Shown here one piece after another: positions 1 through 9,804 of a stretch of DNA of 25,304 bases; the first letter of the stretch is position 1; each line of letters begins with the position of its first letter. The notes under the pieces are model-generated. The model saw nothing but the letters and a program-made list of their open reading frames with translations. It ran no database searches and had not been told where the DNA came from. The translations under genes were made by a program, and so were the position numbers. This DNA comes from a virus, in the IMG/VR virus record IMGVR_UViG_3300007540_000092, positions 1 to 25,304 of that record; one strand, written 5' to 3'.

Positions 1-1
1 A

Positions 2-3000
2 GATTTATATTCTGCCTTCTTAGGTATCACACCATCTGGAAGTTTATTTCCTTTCCCTGATATGACAGGTAGCTTACCTACCCCTTCAGGATATGAATAC
101 GTGGATACCCAAATCACTTCATCAAACGTCATAACCCCATTAAATGATGTAAATAAGCGTTTATATAAACGAATTTACCATAACATACCGTATTTACTTA
201 AAACTAAAGGTACAGTAGCGGGTTTAAGAGCATTAATTACTTCATATGGTATCCCTGATACAATTTTAAGAGTGAATGAATTTGGGGGTAAGGATAGAAA
301 TGAATCACAAGATTGGGATTTAAAACAAAATGTATTTAACTATGCCTTTAACACTGGAAAAGATTCTATTAATTATATACAATCCCCAACATGGGATTCA
401 AATCCTCTTTTCCCCGGGGGTGATAGCTCCCCTAAATCAATTCAACTTCGATTTAAATCCGCAGGTATACCTGCACCAATTAATAATATAGCAAGTACAA
501 ATATTAGATATTCTCAATCTTTATTTTCCACCGATCAAGGTGGTAATCTAGTATTAGAATATACAGGTAATGGGTTTGTAACAGATTCTCATTCCGGATC
601 CATAACTAACCCTTATGATAATTATGGGACACTTAAATTTATACCTGCTGCAAGTGATAACCCTAGTATTAGTGCTAGTGTATATTTACCTTTCTTCAAT
701 GAAGGTTGGTGGTCAGTGCAGATAAATGTTGATAGTAATAACACAGCCTCCTTATATGTAGCAAATGAAATAGATGGTAGAATTGGTTTTAATGAATCCT
801 CTTCTACAACCGGTTACGATGGTGCCGAATGGGCTGATGCTTCCATAGGGTATTTAAATAAAAACACAGATATAACACCTTCAGGAATGGGAACATACCA
901 ACCCTTTTCTGGTTCTTTTCAAGAATGGAGATATTGGGTACAACCCCCATCACAAAACAATTTTTATAATTTCACAGTTAACCCATATTCTACAGAAGGA
1001 AATGGTACAAATACAACCCCAGATCATCTATATTTTAGAGCCGATTTAGGTACCCAATTAAATACTAGTAGTAGAACATCTATACATCCTAGAGTAACTG
1101 GATCTGCGGCCCAAATAACTTCATCATTCGATGGAGGCGATAGTAATTTTACTATAAATGTAGGAAACATTATAAATGCCACTACAAGTGATTTAAATGG
1201 TTGGTTTACTATTGGTGGAAATACCCAATTATCTATTGTTAATGGTAGTATTAGAGCAACAATTCCTACGGGATCAAATACTATAGGATTTTCAACCCCT
1301 ATATCTACCGTTATAGGTCAAGTATATTCTATAAAAGTAAACGCAACAAAAAATAATACTAATGGAGATTTAATTGTTAGAGTTAGCAATGTTGAATCAC
1401 TAAATTCTGCATTATTAATTAATATATCAGACAATTCAACCACAACCGCATTTAATCAAAGAGTAACAAACGAAGGCTTTACAGTAGAAGCTTTAGATTG
1501 CGTTAATAATATAACAAATACGTTTGACACTACGTTTGACAGTACCTTTACAGCTACTTCAACAACTTCTTATATAGGGGTATTAGGGTCAAGCCAAACT
1601 ACCGGAAATTTTATTGAATCTAACTTAATATCCGTTACTTCAAATACATCAAATGATGGTGTTTGGGTTACAAATGTAGAAAATATATTCCAAGACCAAG
1701 CACCTTCAGGTATTAAAAATAGAATAACTGATAAAATAGCACTTGAAAATGTTAATATAGCAGAGTCACCTTATGGTTTCGCCACTTCATCTTCAACAGT
1801 ACCTACTAAATCAACTCAAAATTCTTTATCACCCTTTCAATCAATACAACAAGAATCATTTGTAAGTTCAAGTTATACTCCTGATGTAAATTATTTAGAG
1901 GTAACATTTTCTCCATCCAATCAAATCAATGATGATATTAATGCTCAAATTGGGTATTTTAACATAGGTGATTATATCGGAGACCCGAGACAAATATCAT
2001 CATCAGATCGTAGCTATCCTAATTTAGATACCTTAAGAGATGCATATTTTGAAAAATATATTAAGAGTTATAATATTGTAGATTTTATTCGTTTAATAAA
2101 ATTCTTTGACAATTCATTATTTAAAATGATCAAAGATTTTACCCCGGCTCGTACAAGCTTAGCTTCAGGTGTAGTAGTAAAACAACATTTATTAGAAAGA
2201 AATAGACAAAGACCAGCACAAGTTTCTTTGGAAAACGTAACATACAGTGGTTCAATTAAACCCCAATCTAGAAACTATGATACAGGTTCCGGCGATGTAG
2301 GTCAATACGAAGCAATGGGTGGTTCTTCAATATACAAATTTACTGGAGGTACAGGAGGTTCATTTGAACGATTTAACGGGTTACAATCCCACCCAGAATA
2401 TGTAAATAATAGATTTAATTTAACTCAAAGTTATAGCGAATCAATAGAGGGTTCTATAGCTAATACCATAAACAATGAAGGAGAATTTGTAGGATATAGA
2501 GAAATTTTAACTACAAATCAAGACGAATTTTACAATGGTGAATTTAGTGGTTCAAATCTAACAGTAACAACCCAATCCTTAAACCCCGATTGTGGTCCCT
2601 ATCTAAAAGTAACAGATAAATCTATTTTCTTTAACCCTATTATCTTTAGTCTAACTGCAGGTAGTAGTTTCCAAGGTACAACTACTGAAAATGAAATTAG
2701 ATTTAATTTAAATACACCAAAATCAGGAGATGCTTGGATTATTTCTGAACAAACTACAATTGGTAGTCCTATTTCTAAAGTAAAATATATAAAATTATCT
2801 AATAACGATATAAATGGTGTATCTATTAAAAACTATTTAGAAGATTCTCCCTCTATAAAATGGGTTACATCTGATGCTAATGTTTTAGGTGGAGGGGGAG
2901 TAGCTGAATATATAATTGAAGGTGTAACTACTTTTGCTAACAGCACATTATTAAGAATATCACAAACTCAAGGGGATAATATTGTTAATGGTAGTTATTT

Positions 3001-6000
3001 CCCAATTACCTCATCACAAGATGCAGGTTCAGAAAATTGGAGTTTAATAGTTCATGGTAATTACACATCATCAAATAGTTTAGGTCAAGATAATGATAAT
3101 TTACAACAAGGAAATTTTATAAATTCCTCTGTCGAAAATCAAAAACAACATTTTTGGTATTGGAATGATATTACTAGTATACAAGATACCCAATCTTTTT
3201 TCAACCCCGGTTTAAGTAATACCCCAACTTCTCTCATATTATCTGATGAAACTAAATTTAATTATGGATCATATAACCCAAAAAGGACATCAAATATACC
3301 CTGGCTTTTTTCCGCTTCTATATCATATAGCTCCTCAGATTTAGGGACAGGTAATATCATTACTACAAATGGTACCTACCACTCAGCTTCTAAATATTCG
3401 GGATTAGAACTATATGATCAAGATTTTACATTTAGCGCAGGGGTAAATAACAGTGGTGTATTTAAACCCTCCCCATTAATTACTGAAAATTTAAGCAATT
3501 CAGTATTTAAAACAACATATAATAATTTAATACCTGGGGATTCAGGTTCTGCTCCTGGTCTAATTGGTGGACATCCTAAAATAAAACTCCCAGGTACTGC
3601 ATCCTTAGATTTTTATTTCCCAAGTTTAACAATTGGGGGGGTACCTAGAACTCTAAATCCCGCAATAACAGATTGGACCCCTCTATCAGGTAGTCTTATT
3701 AGCACTAATGATAACTTTTCTCTTACCTTTTATACCCCTAATGGGATAGGTTTTGAATATATAAATTGGTCAGGTTCAGGAGAGTCTGAAGATGGAGCCC
3801 TTAGGATAGATTATGAAAAATTAGAGAATCGTTTAGAATTAGATTATGGGCAGACGGGAGTTAGTTTTCTTAGTGGCGAAATATCATTAAATCTTTTTAT
3901 CTCGGCTTCCATTTCTAATTTTACCGCTTCTATATCATCACGTTATGAAGGAAATACATCTGTAGGAAATTGGGAAAGATCAAATATAATACCTTCTACA
4001 GGTAATATAATAAATATAAACAATGGCAAATTCGTAATAAACCCAAAAAATCCTAATAATATTCAACATTATACTTCATTCAAAATCGAGTTAAAATCCC
4101 CAGAAGAAAACTTTGAATATTCCATAGGAACATATAATGGTACTATATCCGCTACATATTTTGATAGTTCTTTTAACCAACATACAAATAGAGTCCCAAT
4201 AAGTCCTAATAATGCTTGGGAAACAACATTATTTCAAAGTTCATCTAATAACTTACAAGAATTTACCTCTTCAATAACATCACCTGCAGGTTCATACCCT
4301 ACAATTTCACTCCAAGCTAATTTAAAAAAAATAGGATTAAATGGGGATACTCTTATAACATCATCAAATATTATCTCAAATGAAGAAATCTTTGGTGGAA
4401 AAACATTTATATTTGCTGATTCTCCCATTACACAAATACCTGATATAAATTTAATAGATGATATGTATTACATTGAGTATTCAATGAGTAAGTATAATAC
4501 AGAAGGAGATACGGCTAATAATACATTTAATGTAGAATTTTTAGAATCCGGAGATATTAATTCTAAAATTCTAATTTCCCAAACTGCATCATCTGCGGGA
4601 AGTGATTATAACCTAACTGGTTCCCTTTTAATAGAACAGGGAAATTATGATAATCCTAACCAAATGGGAGATACAATAATATCCCAACAATTTATAGTAC
4701 CAAATTCAAATTCTAATGGTTCTGTAACTTTAACAGGTTCATTTGAATATCCCTTTAAATATGATGATACTTTTAGAATGGCTGTAGAAGTTTCTAAGAG
4801 CTTTGGGGCAGGGTTAACTATAACTGAATACTCTATGAGTATATTTCCAAGTCAATCCCTTTTATCTCCATTACCTGATCCAACACTATCGTATTCCAAC
4901 TATAAAATACCCACATCAAATGGGTTTATTATTCCTAGTTATTTCGGAGCAAATATTTTACCCTTTAATTTAGCTTTAGATTGTCAACCTCTATTAAACA
5001 ATTATAACGATATAAGAGAAAATCCATACTTAATGGATATTAGTTTTAATAATGTAAGTGGTTCAATCCAACCCGTAAACTTTACTCAAATACTATCAAA
5101 CACCGCTGATAAAGCATCAGTCCCTGAATCTAATTATACAAGCACACGCTCAATTAGACCTAGATATTTAGGAACAAAAACAACAAGTGCTGATTATAAT
5201 ATATGGTCTATCCAAGATGTAGATACTTTTGGTAAAAATCCTGTAATAGAGTTAAAAGATGCTTATTTTGGGTATTTTACTAGTATGAAAGATTTATACC
5301 CTTTAGTTAATGATAAAATATCATTAGAATTAACTTATTTATTAGATCAACAAAGTAATGCAATTCCCCCTAGTTTAGAGGGATATGGTATTGACATTTT
5401 GAAAAAAACATTCCCCCTAGACAACCCCATATCTATAGGATTCATATCAGCTAGTAATACAGCTCAGGAATTAGATGATAGTTATCCTATATTTAAAATT
5501 ACAGAAAAACCAACACCTATACTATATACACAAACCTCAAGTGCAGGTTATACTACTAATATACCTTTAACAGGATCAGGTCGTATCAGTATGTATGATA
5601 ATAATGATATAGATACATTTGTAGATTATTCTTTTATAGCTCAAGGTACTTCTTCATGGGCTGATGGTGGTAACTATACTAAAGCTGGGGGTATTTACAC
5701 ACAAATAATAAACCCTACTGAAGAAATAGTATTGAATCCCTATAATGCCAATTCAAACCATTATCTAAACCCTTACTCCACAGAGGATGGAACACTAATC
5801 TTCAGTAATGACCCTAACCACCCCCAAAGAACTATAAACAAAAACCCACAAAGGATTTCAATGCAAACTTCATTTGCAACTAGTTTCTTAAATGAATCTG
5901 GTGGGGTTGAGTTGGCATTTGATATTCAAATGTTAAGTGGAAGTACTCCTGTAAATTTTGAATTAGAAGATATTAGTTTAAAAGTATATCGAAGTGGAAA

Positions 6001-7009
6001 AGAACCATTTGATGTTGGGAGTATAATAGGAACAGGTATTGATAATTTATTAAGGTTTGTAGGTAGTACTTCTACTAAGAGTGGAGGGTTATTTAGAAGA
6101 AGTAAAAATATTATAAAAACTTCAAATGTTGGGACCTATAATGAACAAAGGGGTAGTTATTATGCCTTAATTGAAAATATACCTTTAAATTCATTTTTAG
6201 TACAAAAAGGAATATATACTGCGGGTAAAGGGGGAATATTATTTCAAGGTGATATTACAGGGTTAGAATTTATTATTAAAGCTAATAGTGGCAAACATAT
6301 AATTTTAGATAATGATCAAATAAAATTCCAACTACAGATAGAAATTCAAAACCCTAAAGAGGAAGTATTTGGGGGTAATGTGTTATTCCCTACAGACTAT
6401 GATGGGCCTATTTTCCCTGCTAAAATATCTACCATCGGAGAAAGAACAGCTTTATTAGCTGGGGATAATATAGGAAGTGCCCCATTCTGGGCATATGAAA
6501 ATGGAAATAAAGATATTTTAATAATGTCCTCTCCCAATATTAATGAGGCATATGGTAGTGGATTCTACCAAGGACCAACCCCTTATCAACCTGGACCTAG
6601 TGAATATTTTGATAGTGGAGTTGAACCCCCAGAAACACAATTTCCAAAAATTACACTACCTATAGAATTTTTCCCTGGAGATGAAATACGATTTGGAAAT
6701 AACGAAAACCATTCATATACTATCCTATCTATTACCCACCCTGAAAACAATATAAATGGTGGAAGTGGTAAAATAAAAATAAAATTAGATCGTGAAGTAC
6801 CTGAAAATATAAATAAGGATTTTTTCTTAATAAGAAGATACACTCCAAAAGCAAGTAGTTTCATAATAAACACACCATTTCCATATGCATCAGGATCCTT
6901 AGGATCAACAGCTAATGGTATTATTTATCCTACTTTCCCAACGGAATTTATCAAAACCAGTGGTTCTTTAATAATAACTGATTTAATCAGTAAAGGAGTA
7001 ATAACTTAA
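2..7009 (+). CDS. Giant tail/baseplate-type structural protein, 5' end outside the window
   Basis: The frame is open from base 2 to the TAA at 7007-7009 (2335 codons seen), with no stop before the ATG at 62. That ATG is therefore probably internal and the true start lies upstream. Composition is rich in Ser, Asn, Thr and Gly with many short SGS/TGS patches and beta-type sequence, as in extracellular virion proteins. Two stretches look conserved. Bases about 150-300 hold YLLKTKGT followed by GLRALITSYGIP, reminiscent of the KGT...LR...G segment of P2 gpI-type tail proteins. Bases about 2040-2215 hold IKFFDNSLFKMIKDF and then KQHLLER, which I recall from very large proteins of uncultured marine phages. 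No catalytic motif or tape-measure coiled coil is visible. It leads a run of structural genes. A virion role is well supported; the exact place (baseplate wedge, tail sheath accessory or fibre base) is inference. Confidence 0.75.
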   Translation, partial: DLYSAFLGITPSGSLFPFPDMTGSLPTPSGYEYVDTQITSSNVITPLNDVNKRLYKRIYHNIPYLLKTKGTVAGLRALITSYGIPDTILRVNEFGGKDRNESQDWDLKQNVFNYAFNTGKDSINYIQSPTWDSNPLFPGGDSSPKSIQLRFKSAGIPAPINNIASTNIRYSQSLFSTDQGGNLVLEYTGNGFVTDSHSGSITNPYDNYGTLKFIPAASDNPSISASVYLPFFNEGWWSVQINVDSNNTASLYVANEIDGRIGFNESSSTTGYDGAEWADASIGYLNKNTDITPSGMGTYQPFSGSFQEWRYWVQPPSQNNFYNFTVNPYSTEGNGTNTTPDHLYFRADLGTQLNTSSRTSIHPRVTGSAAQITSSFDGGDSNFTINVGNIINATTSDLNGWFTIGGNTQLSIVNGSIRATIPTGSNTIGFSTPISTVIGQVYSIKVNATKNNTNGDLIVRVSNVESLNSALLINISDNSTTTAFNQRVTNEGFTVEALDCVNNITNTFDTTFDSTFTATSTTSYIGVLGSSQTTGNFIESNLISVTSNTSNDGVWVTNVENIFQDQAPSGIKNRITDKIALENVNIAESPYGFATSSSTVPTKSTQNSLSPFQSIQQESFVSSSYTPDVNYLEVTFSPSNQINDDINAQIGYFNIGDYIGDPRQISSSDRSYPNLDTLRDAYFEKYIKSYNIVDFIRLIKFFDNSLFKMIKDFTPARTSLASGVVVKQHLLERNRQRPAQVSLENVTYSGSIKPQSRNYDTGSGDVGQYEAMGGSSIYKFTGGTGGSFERFNGLQSHPEYVNNRFNLTQSYSESIEGSIANTINNEGEFVGYREILTTNQDEFYNGEFSGSNLTVTTQSLNPDCGPYLKVTDKSIFFNPIIFSLTAGSSFQGTTTENEIRFNLNTPKSGDAWIISEQTTIGSPISKVKYIKLSNNDINGVSIKNYLEDSPSIKWVTSDANVLGGGGVAEYIIEGVTTFANSTLLRISQTQGDNIVNGSYFPITSSQDAGSENWSLIVHGNYTSSNSLGQDNDNLQQGNFINSSVENQKQHFWYWNDITSIQDTQSFFNPGLSNTPTSLILSDETKFNYGSYNPKRTSNIPWLFSASISYSSSDLGTGNIITTNGTYHSASKYSGLELYDQDFTFSAGVNNSGVFKPSPLITENLSNSVFKTTYNNLIPGDSGSAPGLIGGHPKIKLPGTASLDFYFPSLTIGGVPRTLNPAITDWTPLSGSLISTNDNFSLTFYTPNGIGFEYINWSGSGESEDGALRIDYEKLENRLELDYGQTGVSFLSGEISLNLFISASISNFTASISSRYEGNTSVGNWERSNIIPSTGNIININNGKFVINPKNPNNIQHYTSFKIELKSPEENFEYSIGTYNGTISATYFDSSFNQHTNRVPISPNNAWETTLFQSSSNNLQEFTSSITSPAGSYPTISLQANLKKIGLNGDTLITSSNIISNEEIFGGKTFIFADSPITQIPDINLIDDMYYIEYSMSKYNTEGDTANNTFNVEFLESGDINSKILISQTASSAGSDYNLTGSLLIEQGNYDNPNQMGDTIISQQFIVPNSNSNGSVTLTGSFEYPFKYDDTFRMAVEVSKSFGAGLTITEYSMSIFPSQSLLSPLPDPTLSYSNYKIPTSNGFIIPSYFGANILPFNLALDCQPLLNNYNDIRENPYLMDISFNNVSGSIQPVNFTQILSNTADKASVPESNYTSTRSIRPRYLGTKTTSADYNIWSIQDVDTFGKNPVIELKDAYFGYFTSMKDLYPLVNDKISLELTYLLDQQSNAIPPSLEGYGIDILKKTFPLDNPISIGFISASNTAQELDDSYPIFKITEKPTPILYTQTSSAGYTTNIPLTGSGRISMYDNNDIDTFVDYSFIAQGTSSWADGGNYTKAGGIYTQIINPTEEIVLNPYNANSNHYLNPYSTEDGTLIFSNDPNHPQRTINKNPQRISMQTSFATSFLNESGGVELAFDIQMLSGSTPVNFELEDISLKVYRSGKEPFDVGSIIGTGIDNLLRFVGSTSTKSGGLFRRSKNIIKTSNVGTYNEQRGSYYALIENIPLNSFLVQKGIYTAGKGGILFQGDITGLEFIIKANSGKHIILDNDQIKFQLQIEIQNPKEEVFGGNVLFPTDYDGPIFPAKISTIGERTALLAGDNIGSAPFWAYENGNKDILIMSSPNINEAYGSGFYQGPTPYQPGPSEYFDSGVEPPETQFPKITLPIEFFPGDEIRFGNNENHSYTILSITHPENNINGGSGKIKIKLDREVPENINKDFFLIRRYTPKASSFIINTPFPYASGSLGSTANGIIYPTFPTEFIKTSGSLIITDLISKGVIT

Positions 7010-7010
7010 C

Positions 7011-7020
7011 ATATTTATAA
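7011..7020 (+). promoter_or_regulatory. Recurrent ATATTTATAA motif, candidate late promoter
   Basis: ATATTTATAA lies 20 bases before the ATG at 7040, between structural genes. The same ten bases recur before other late-type genes in this window. T4-like late promoters are single AT-rich -10 boxes (TATAAATA), so a comparable role is plausible but unproven. Confidence 0.35.
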
Positions 7021-7039
7021 CATATAATTATATAACAAA

Positions 7040-7702
7040 ATGGGATATTTAAATAATTCAGTAATAACAGTTGATGCCATTCTAACCAAAAAGGGTAGAG
7101 AGTTATTGGCAAGAAACGATGGTTCATTTAGAATCACTCAATTCGCATTATCAGATGACGAAATTGATTATACACTATATAATCCAATTCACCCCTCTGG
7201 GTCTGCATATTATGGAGAAGCAATTGATAACATGCCACTTTTGGAAGCCTTTCCAGATGAGCAACAAATAATGAAATATAAATTAGTTACTTTACCTCGT
7301 GGAACCTCAAAACTACCTGTGCTAGATTTAGGATATGCTGCTATTACTTTAAAACAAGGAGCTCAATTATCCATTACCCCTCAAACTTTGAATTATTTAG
7401 GAAATACCCAAACATTTGAAACTAGTGGATACTCAGCAACTATAGGAGATATTCGTTTACTCAGTTCATTCCAAGGATTAGGAATTCAATCTACGGCGGC
7501 AACAACATCTAATACAACTCAAACTATTGGGACTAATGTATCTAAGACTATAATAGGTACTCAAATCAACTTAACTTCAACCACTATTAATACTCTATTT
7601 GGTACTAATACTCAATTAAAAACCACTTTAACAGTAATAGGATTGGATAGTGGAGCTAGATTAACAATCCCAGTAACAATAACTCAAAACCAATTAACAT
7701 AA
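7040..7702 (+). CDS. Virion structural protein, 220 aa
   Basis: This 220-aa protein begins MGYLNNSVITVDAILTKKGR, a start I associate with a family of uncharacterised structural proteins in T4-like marine phages, which continue with an ITQFALSDDEIDYTLYNP-like stretch as here (residues about 33-50). The N-terminal 110 residues are well conserved in style, with aromatic and charged residues. The C-terminal half is a Thr/Ser/Gln-rich beta region. There is no signal peptide or membrane segment. It sits 30 bases after the giant protein and one base before the next gene, within a structural block. An ATATTTATAA motif lies just upstream, so it may have its own late promoter. The biochemical role is unknown; a tail or baseplate accessory is inferred from context. 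Confidence 0.7.
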   Translation: MGYLNNSVITVDAILTKKGRELLARNDGSFRITQFALSDDEIDYTLYNPIHPSGSAYYGEAIDNMPLLEAFPDEQQIMKYKLVTLPRGTSKLPVLDLGYAAITLKQGAQLSITPQTLNYLGNTQTFETSGYSATIGDIRLLSSFQGLGIQSTAATTSNTTQTIGTNVSKTIIGTQINLTSTTINTLFGTNTQLKTTLTVIGLDSGARLTIPVTITQNQLT

Positions 7703-7703
7703 T

Positions 7704-8762
7704 ATGGGCTTTAAAAGATTTGATCCAGAAGATTTCGTAATAAGTGCTAATACAGTAACTTCTACTGTGTGGTCTAATAATTCTGTATCGTTAGATACCT
7801 ACTTTACATCTTCAGTACAAAAAGAAGGATCCGCAGGGCCTTATTATTTAAATGTCTACCAAACATCATCCACTGATAACACAGCAGCAGTTCAATTTGC
7901 AATAGCCTATGGTAATGCTCAAGGAAATGGTAGTGTTCAATTCGATGCTTCTGTTCCCTTAAAATCACCCTCTACAACTATTTATGGTCAGTATCGTACT
8001 TTAATATTAGAAGATGAAAACTCTGCTTTTACTTTTGGTCCTACTTTCACAGGTAGCATCGATAATGATTTTTATGCTATAAATATAGAAAGAGCAAGAT
8101 ATAAAGAAAAGTTATTACCTGGTTCATTTAACCTAATATTATCAAGTAGTAATGCTAATCTATCATCCTTACATTTAACAGATGATTCACGATACGTAAC
8201 TTTACCTACATATTATGGTACTCAAAGAGCATATCAAATAATTAGTGGATCAGATGGAAGTCCTTGGAAAGGAAATGGTTACTCTTATAGTGGTTCCTAT
8301 GGTCTATTCCTCCCAGACATTTCCACTATATTATTAAATGCCAAAGCCTTAGATGATAATTCATCTCCTGGGGTGAATGGAACGAATGATGGTTGTGGTA
8401 TTAATTTAGGAACTACTCTTACATCTAATACCGCAGGTGATAATCCTACAAAATTATATAACCACATTTCGGGTTCATCTGGAAATATATTTAAATTAAA
8501 CTCACAGGAAACTATAACATCTGATTTTGTATTTGTCAGATCAAGAAACTCTGAATTTAATTATTCAGAAAATCCTTCTTTCATATCGGGCTCAACTGGA
8601 GAAGTTATTTATGATTATTTTATTGATAATCCTCAAACTTTCCCAACCACTGTAGGAATGTATAATGATTCAAATGAATTAATTGCAGTAGCTAAATTAT
8701 CAAGACCAATAACAAAAGATTTTACAAAGGAAGCTCTTATTAGAGTAAAATTAGATTTCTAA
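7704..8762 (+). CDS. Virion structural protein, paralogue A
   Basis: A 352-aa protein starting MGFKRFDPEDFVISANTV, one base after the preceding stop. The body is beta-rich with many Ser/Gly turns. The C-terminal 80 residues contain EFNYSENP, then TTVGMY, then ELIAVAKLSRP. The same signature closes the next gene (EFNYSQNP, TTVGLY, ELLAVGKLAKP), so the two are related by duplication. The N-termini also share an FK-x-F-x3-D pattern. No enzyme motif is seen. By composition and position between the giant tail protein and the fibre-like gene it should be a component of the virion surface, probably tail or baseplate. The exact role is not known. Confidence 0.7.
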   Translation: MGFKRFDPEDFVISANTVTSTVWSNNSVSLDTYFTSSVQKEGSAGPYYLNVYQTSSTDNTAAVQFAIAYGNAQGNGSVQFDASVPLKSPSTTIYGQYRTLILEDENSAFTFGPTFTGSIDNDFYAINIERARYKEKLLPGSFNLILSSSNANLSSLHLTDDSRYVTLPTYYGTQRAYQIISGSDGSPWKGNGYSYSGSYGLFLPDISTILLNAKALDDNSSPGVNGTNDGCGINLGTTLTSNTAGDNPTKLYNHISGSSGNIFKLNSQETITSDFVFVRSRNSEFNYSENPSFISGSTGEVIYDYFIDNPQTFPTTVGMYNDSNELIAVAKLSRPITKDFTKEALIRVKLDF

Positions 8763-8767
8763 AATGA

Positions 8768-9775
8768 ATGGCTGCTTTCAAACAATTCAATACCCAAGAT
8801 GTAATAGTATCACCCCTTGAAGTTAATAAACATTTTTACCTTCAAGGTGGGGATGAATTAATAACTTCCAATATTGGTGTAGATAGATATATTGGCTTAA
8901 CTGGAGAATATATAGCTTCAGGAAGTCAAACTACAGGCAATATCCCAGGTCAAGAAAAACCCTCCGTTTTAATATACGACTCAATTAAACACTTATACTA
9001 TGGGAATTACATTTCAGGTAGTGGGGGTTTTACACAAGATGCAGTAACCGCTAGTTTCAATACTGATGACACTATAACAGGTCCGGTTCAAACAACTAAC
9101 TATTACGATTACCCACAAACTACAGTTTGGGCTAATAGAGACTTTCCAACCTCTAGTCTAGCAACCCCTTCTATACCTATAGGTGTCATATCAATACCAT
9201 CAAAAATATATGGGGATTACATTCAACCACATTCTTTTTTTCTAAAACATAACACTTCAGGTTCTATTAAAGATGATGGTAATGGTAGATTATTATGGAA
9301 GGAAGAAGGAGCTGAAGATTCATCTTATTCATATTTAGCAGGTAATATAATATACCAACATGGTATTGTAACTTTATTTAATAATGAATTATTAGCTATA
9401 CCTGAAGGCTACTATGGCGAAGCAATTTATGACCTGTCAGTATATGAGGAAATATCTGATCTTGAATTTATTAATGCTTTTATTTCTTCTAATGAAGTAA
9501 GTATGTCTTTCTCTAGTTCATATGGGTTATACGAAACCCAATATAAATGTACTATATCAGAGAATGAATTTAATTACTCACAAAACCCCACAATGTTAAG
9601 TGGAAGTGAAGGGTATTTATACAATCAATTTACAGGTTCATATTTTGAGCCTTATGTTACAACAGTAGGTTTATATAGTCCTGATTATGAGTTATTAGCA
9701 GTAGGAAAGTTAGCAAAACCACTACTAACTTCTAGAACAACCGATACAACAATTTTAATAAATATAGATAGATAA
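8768..9775 (+). CDS. Virion structural protein, paralogue B
   Basis: A 335-aa protein starting MAAFKQFNTQDVIVSP. The ATG at 8768 is preferred over one at 8764, which lies in a different, unproductive frame. Its C-terminus carries EFNYSQNP, TTVGLY and ELLAVGKLAKP, matching the preceding protein, whereas the central 200 residues have diverged. This suggests a shared C-terminal assembly or attachment domain and a variable middle. Tyr, Ser and Gly are abundant, as in phage surface proteins. It is followed by a 29-base gap holding an ATATTTATA motif and then the fibre-like gene. A structural role is inferred from the paralogy and the neighbourhood. Confidence 0.7.
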   Translation: MAAFKQFNTQDVIVSPLEVNKHFYLQGGDELITSNIGVDRYIGLTGEYIASGSQTTGNIPGQEKPSVLIYDSIKHLYYGNYISGSGGFTQDAVTASFNTDDTITGPVQTTNYYDYPQTTVWANRDFPTSSLATPSIPIGVISIPSKIYGDYIQPHSFFLKHNTSGSIKDDGNGRLLWKEEGAEDSSYSYLAGNIIYQHGIVTLFNNELLAIPEGYYGEAIYDLSVYEEISDLEFINAFISSNEVSMSFSSSYGLYETQYKCTISENEFNYSQNPTMLSGSEGYLYNQFTGSYFEPYVTTVGLYSPDYELLAVGKLAKPLLTSRTTDTTILINIDR

Positions 9776-9778
9776 AAA

Positions 9779-9788
9779 ATATTTATAG
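9779..9788 (+). promoter_or_regulatory. Recurrent ATATTTATAg motif, candidate late promoter
   Basis: ATATTTATAG ends 16 bases before the ATG of the fibre-like gene at 9805. Nine of ten bases match the copies at 7011, 18098 and 18825. Confidence 0.35.
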
Positions 9789-9804
9789 TTAAATATAATA
9801 CAAA

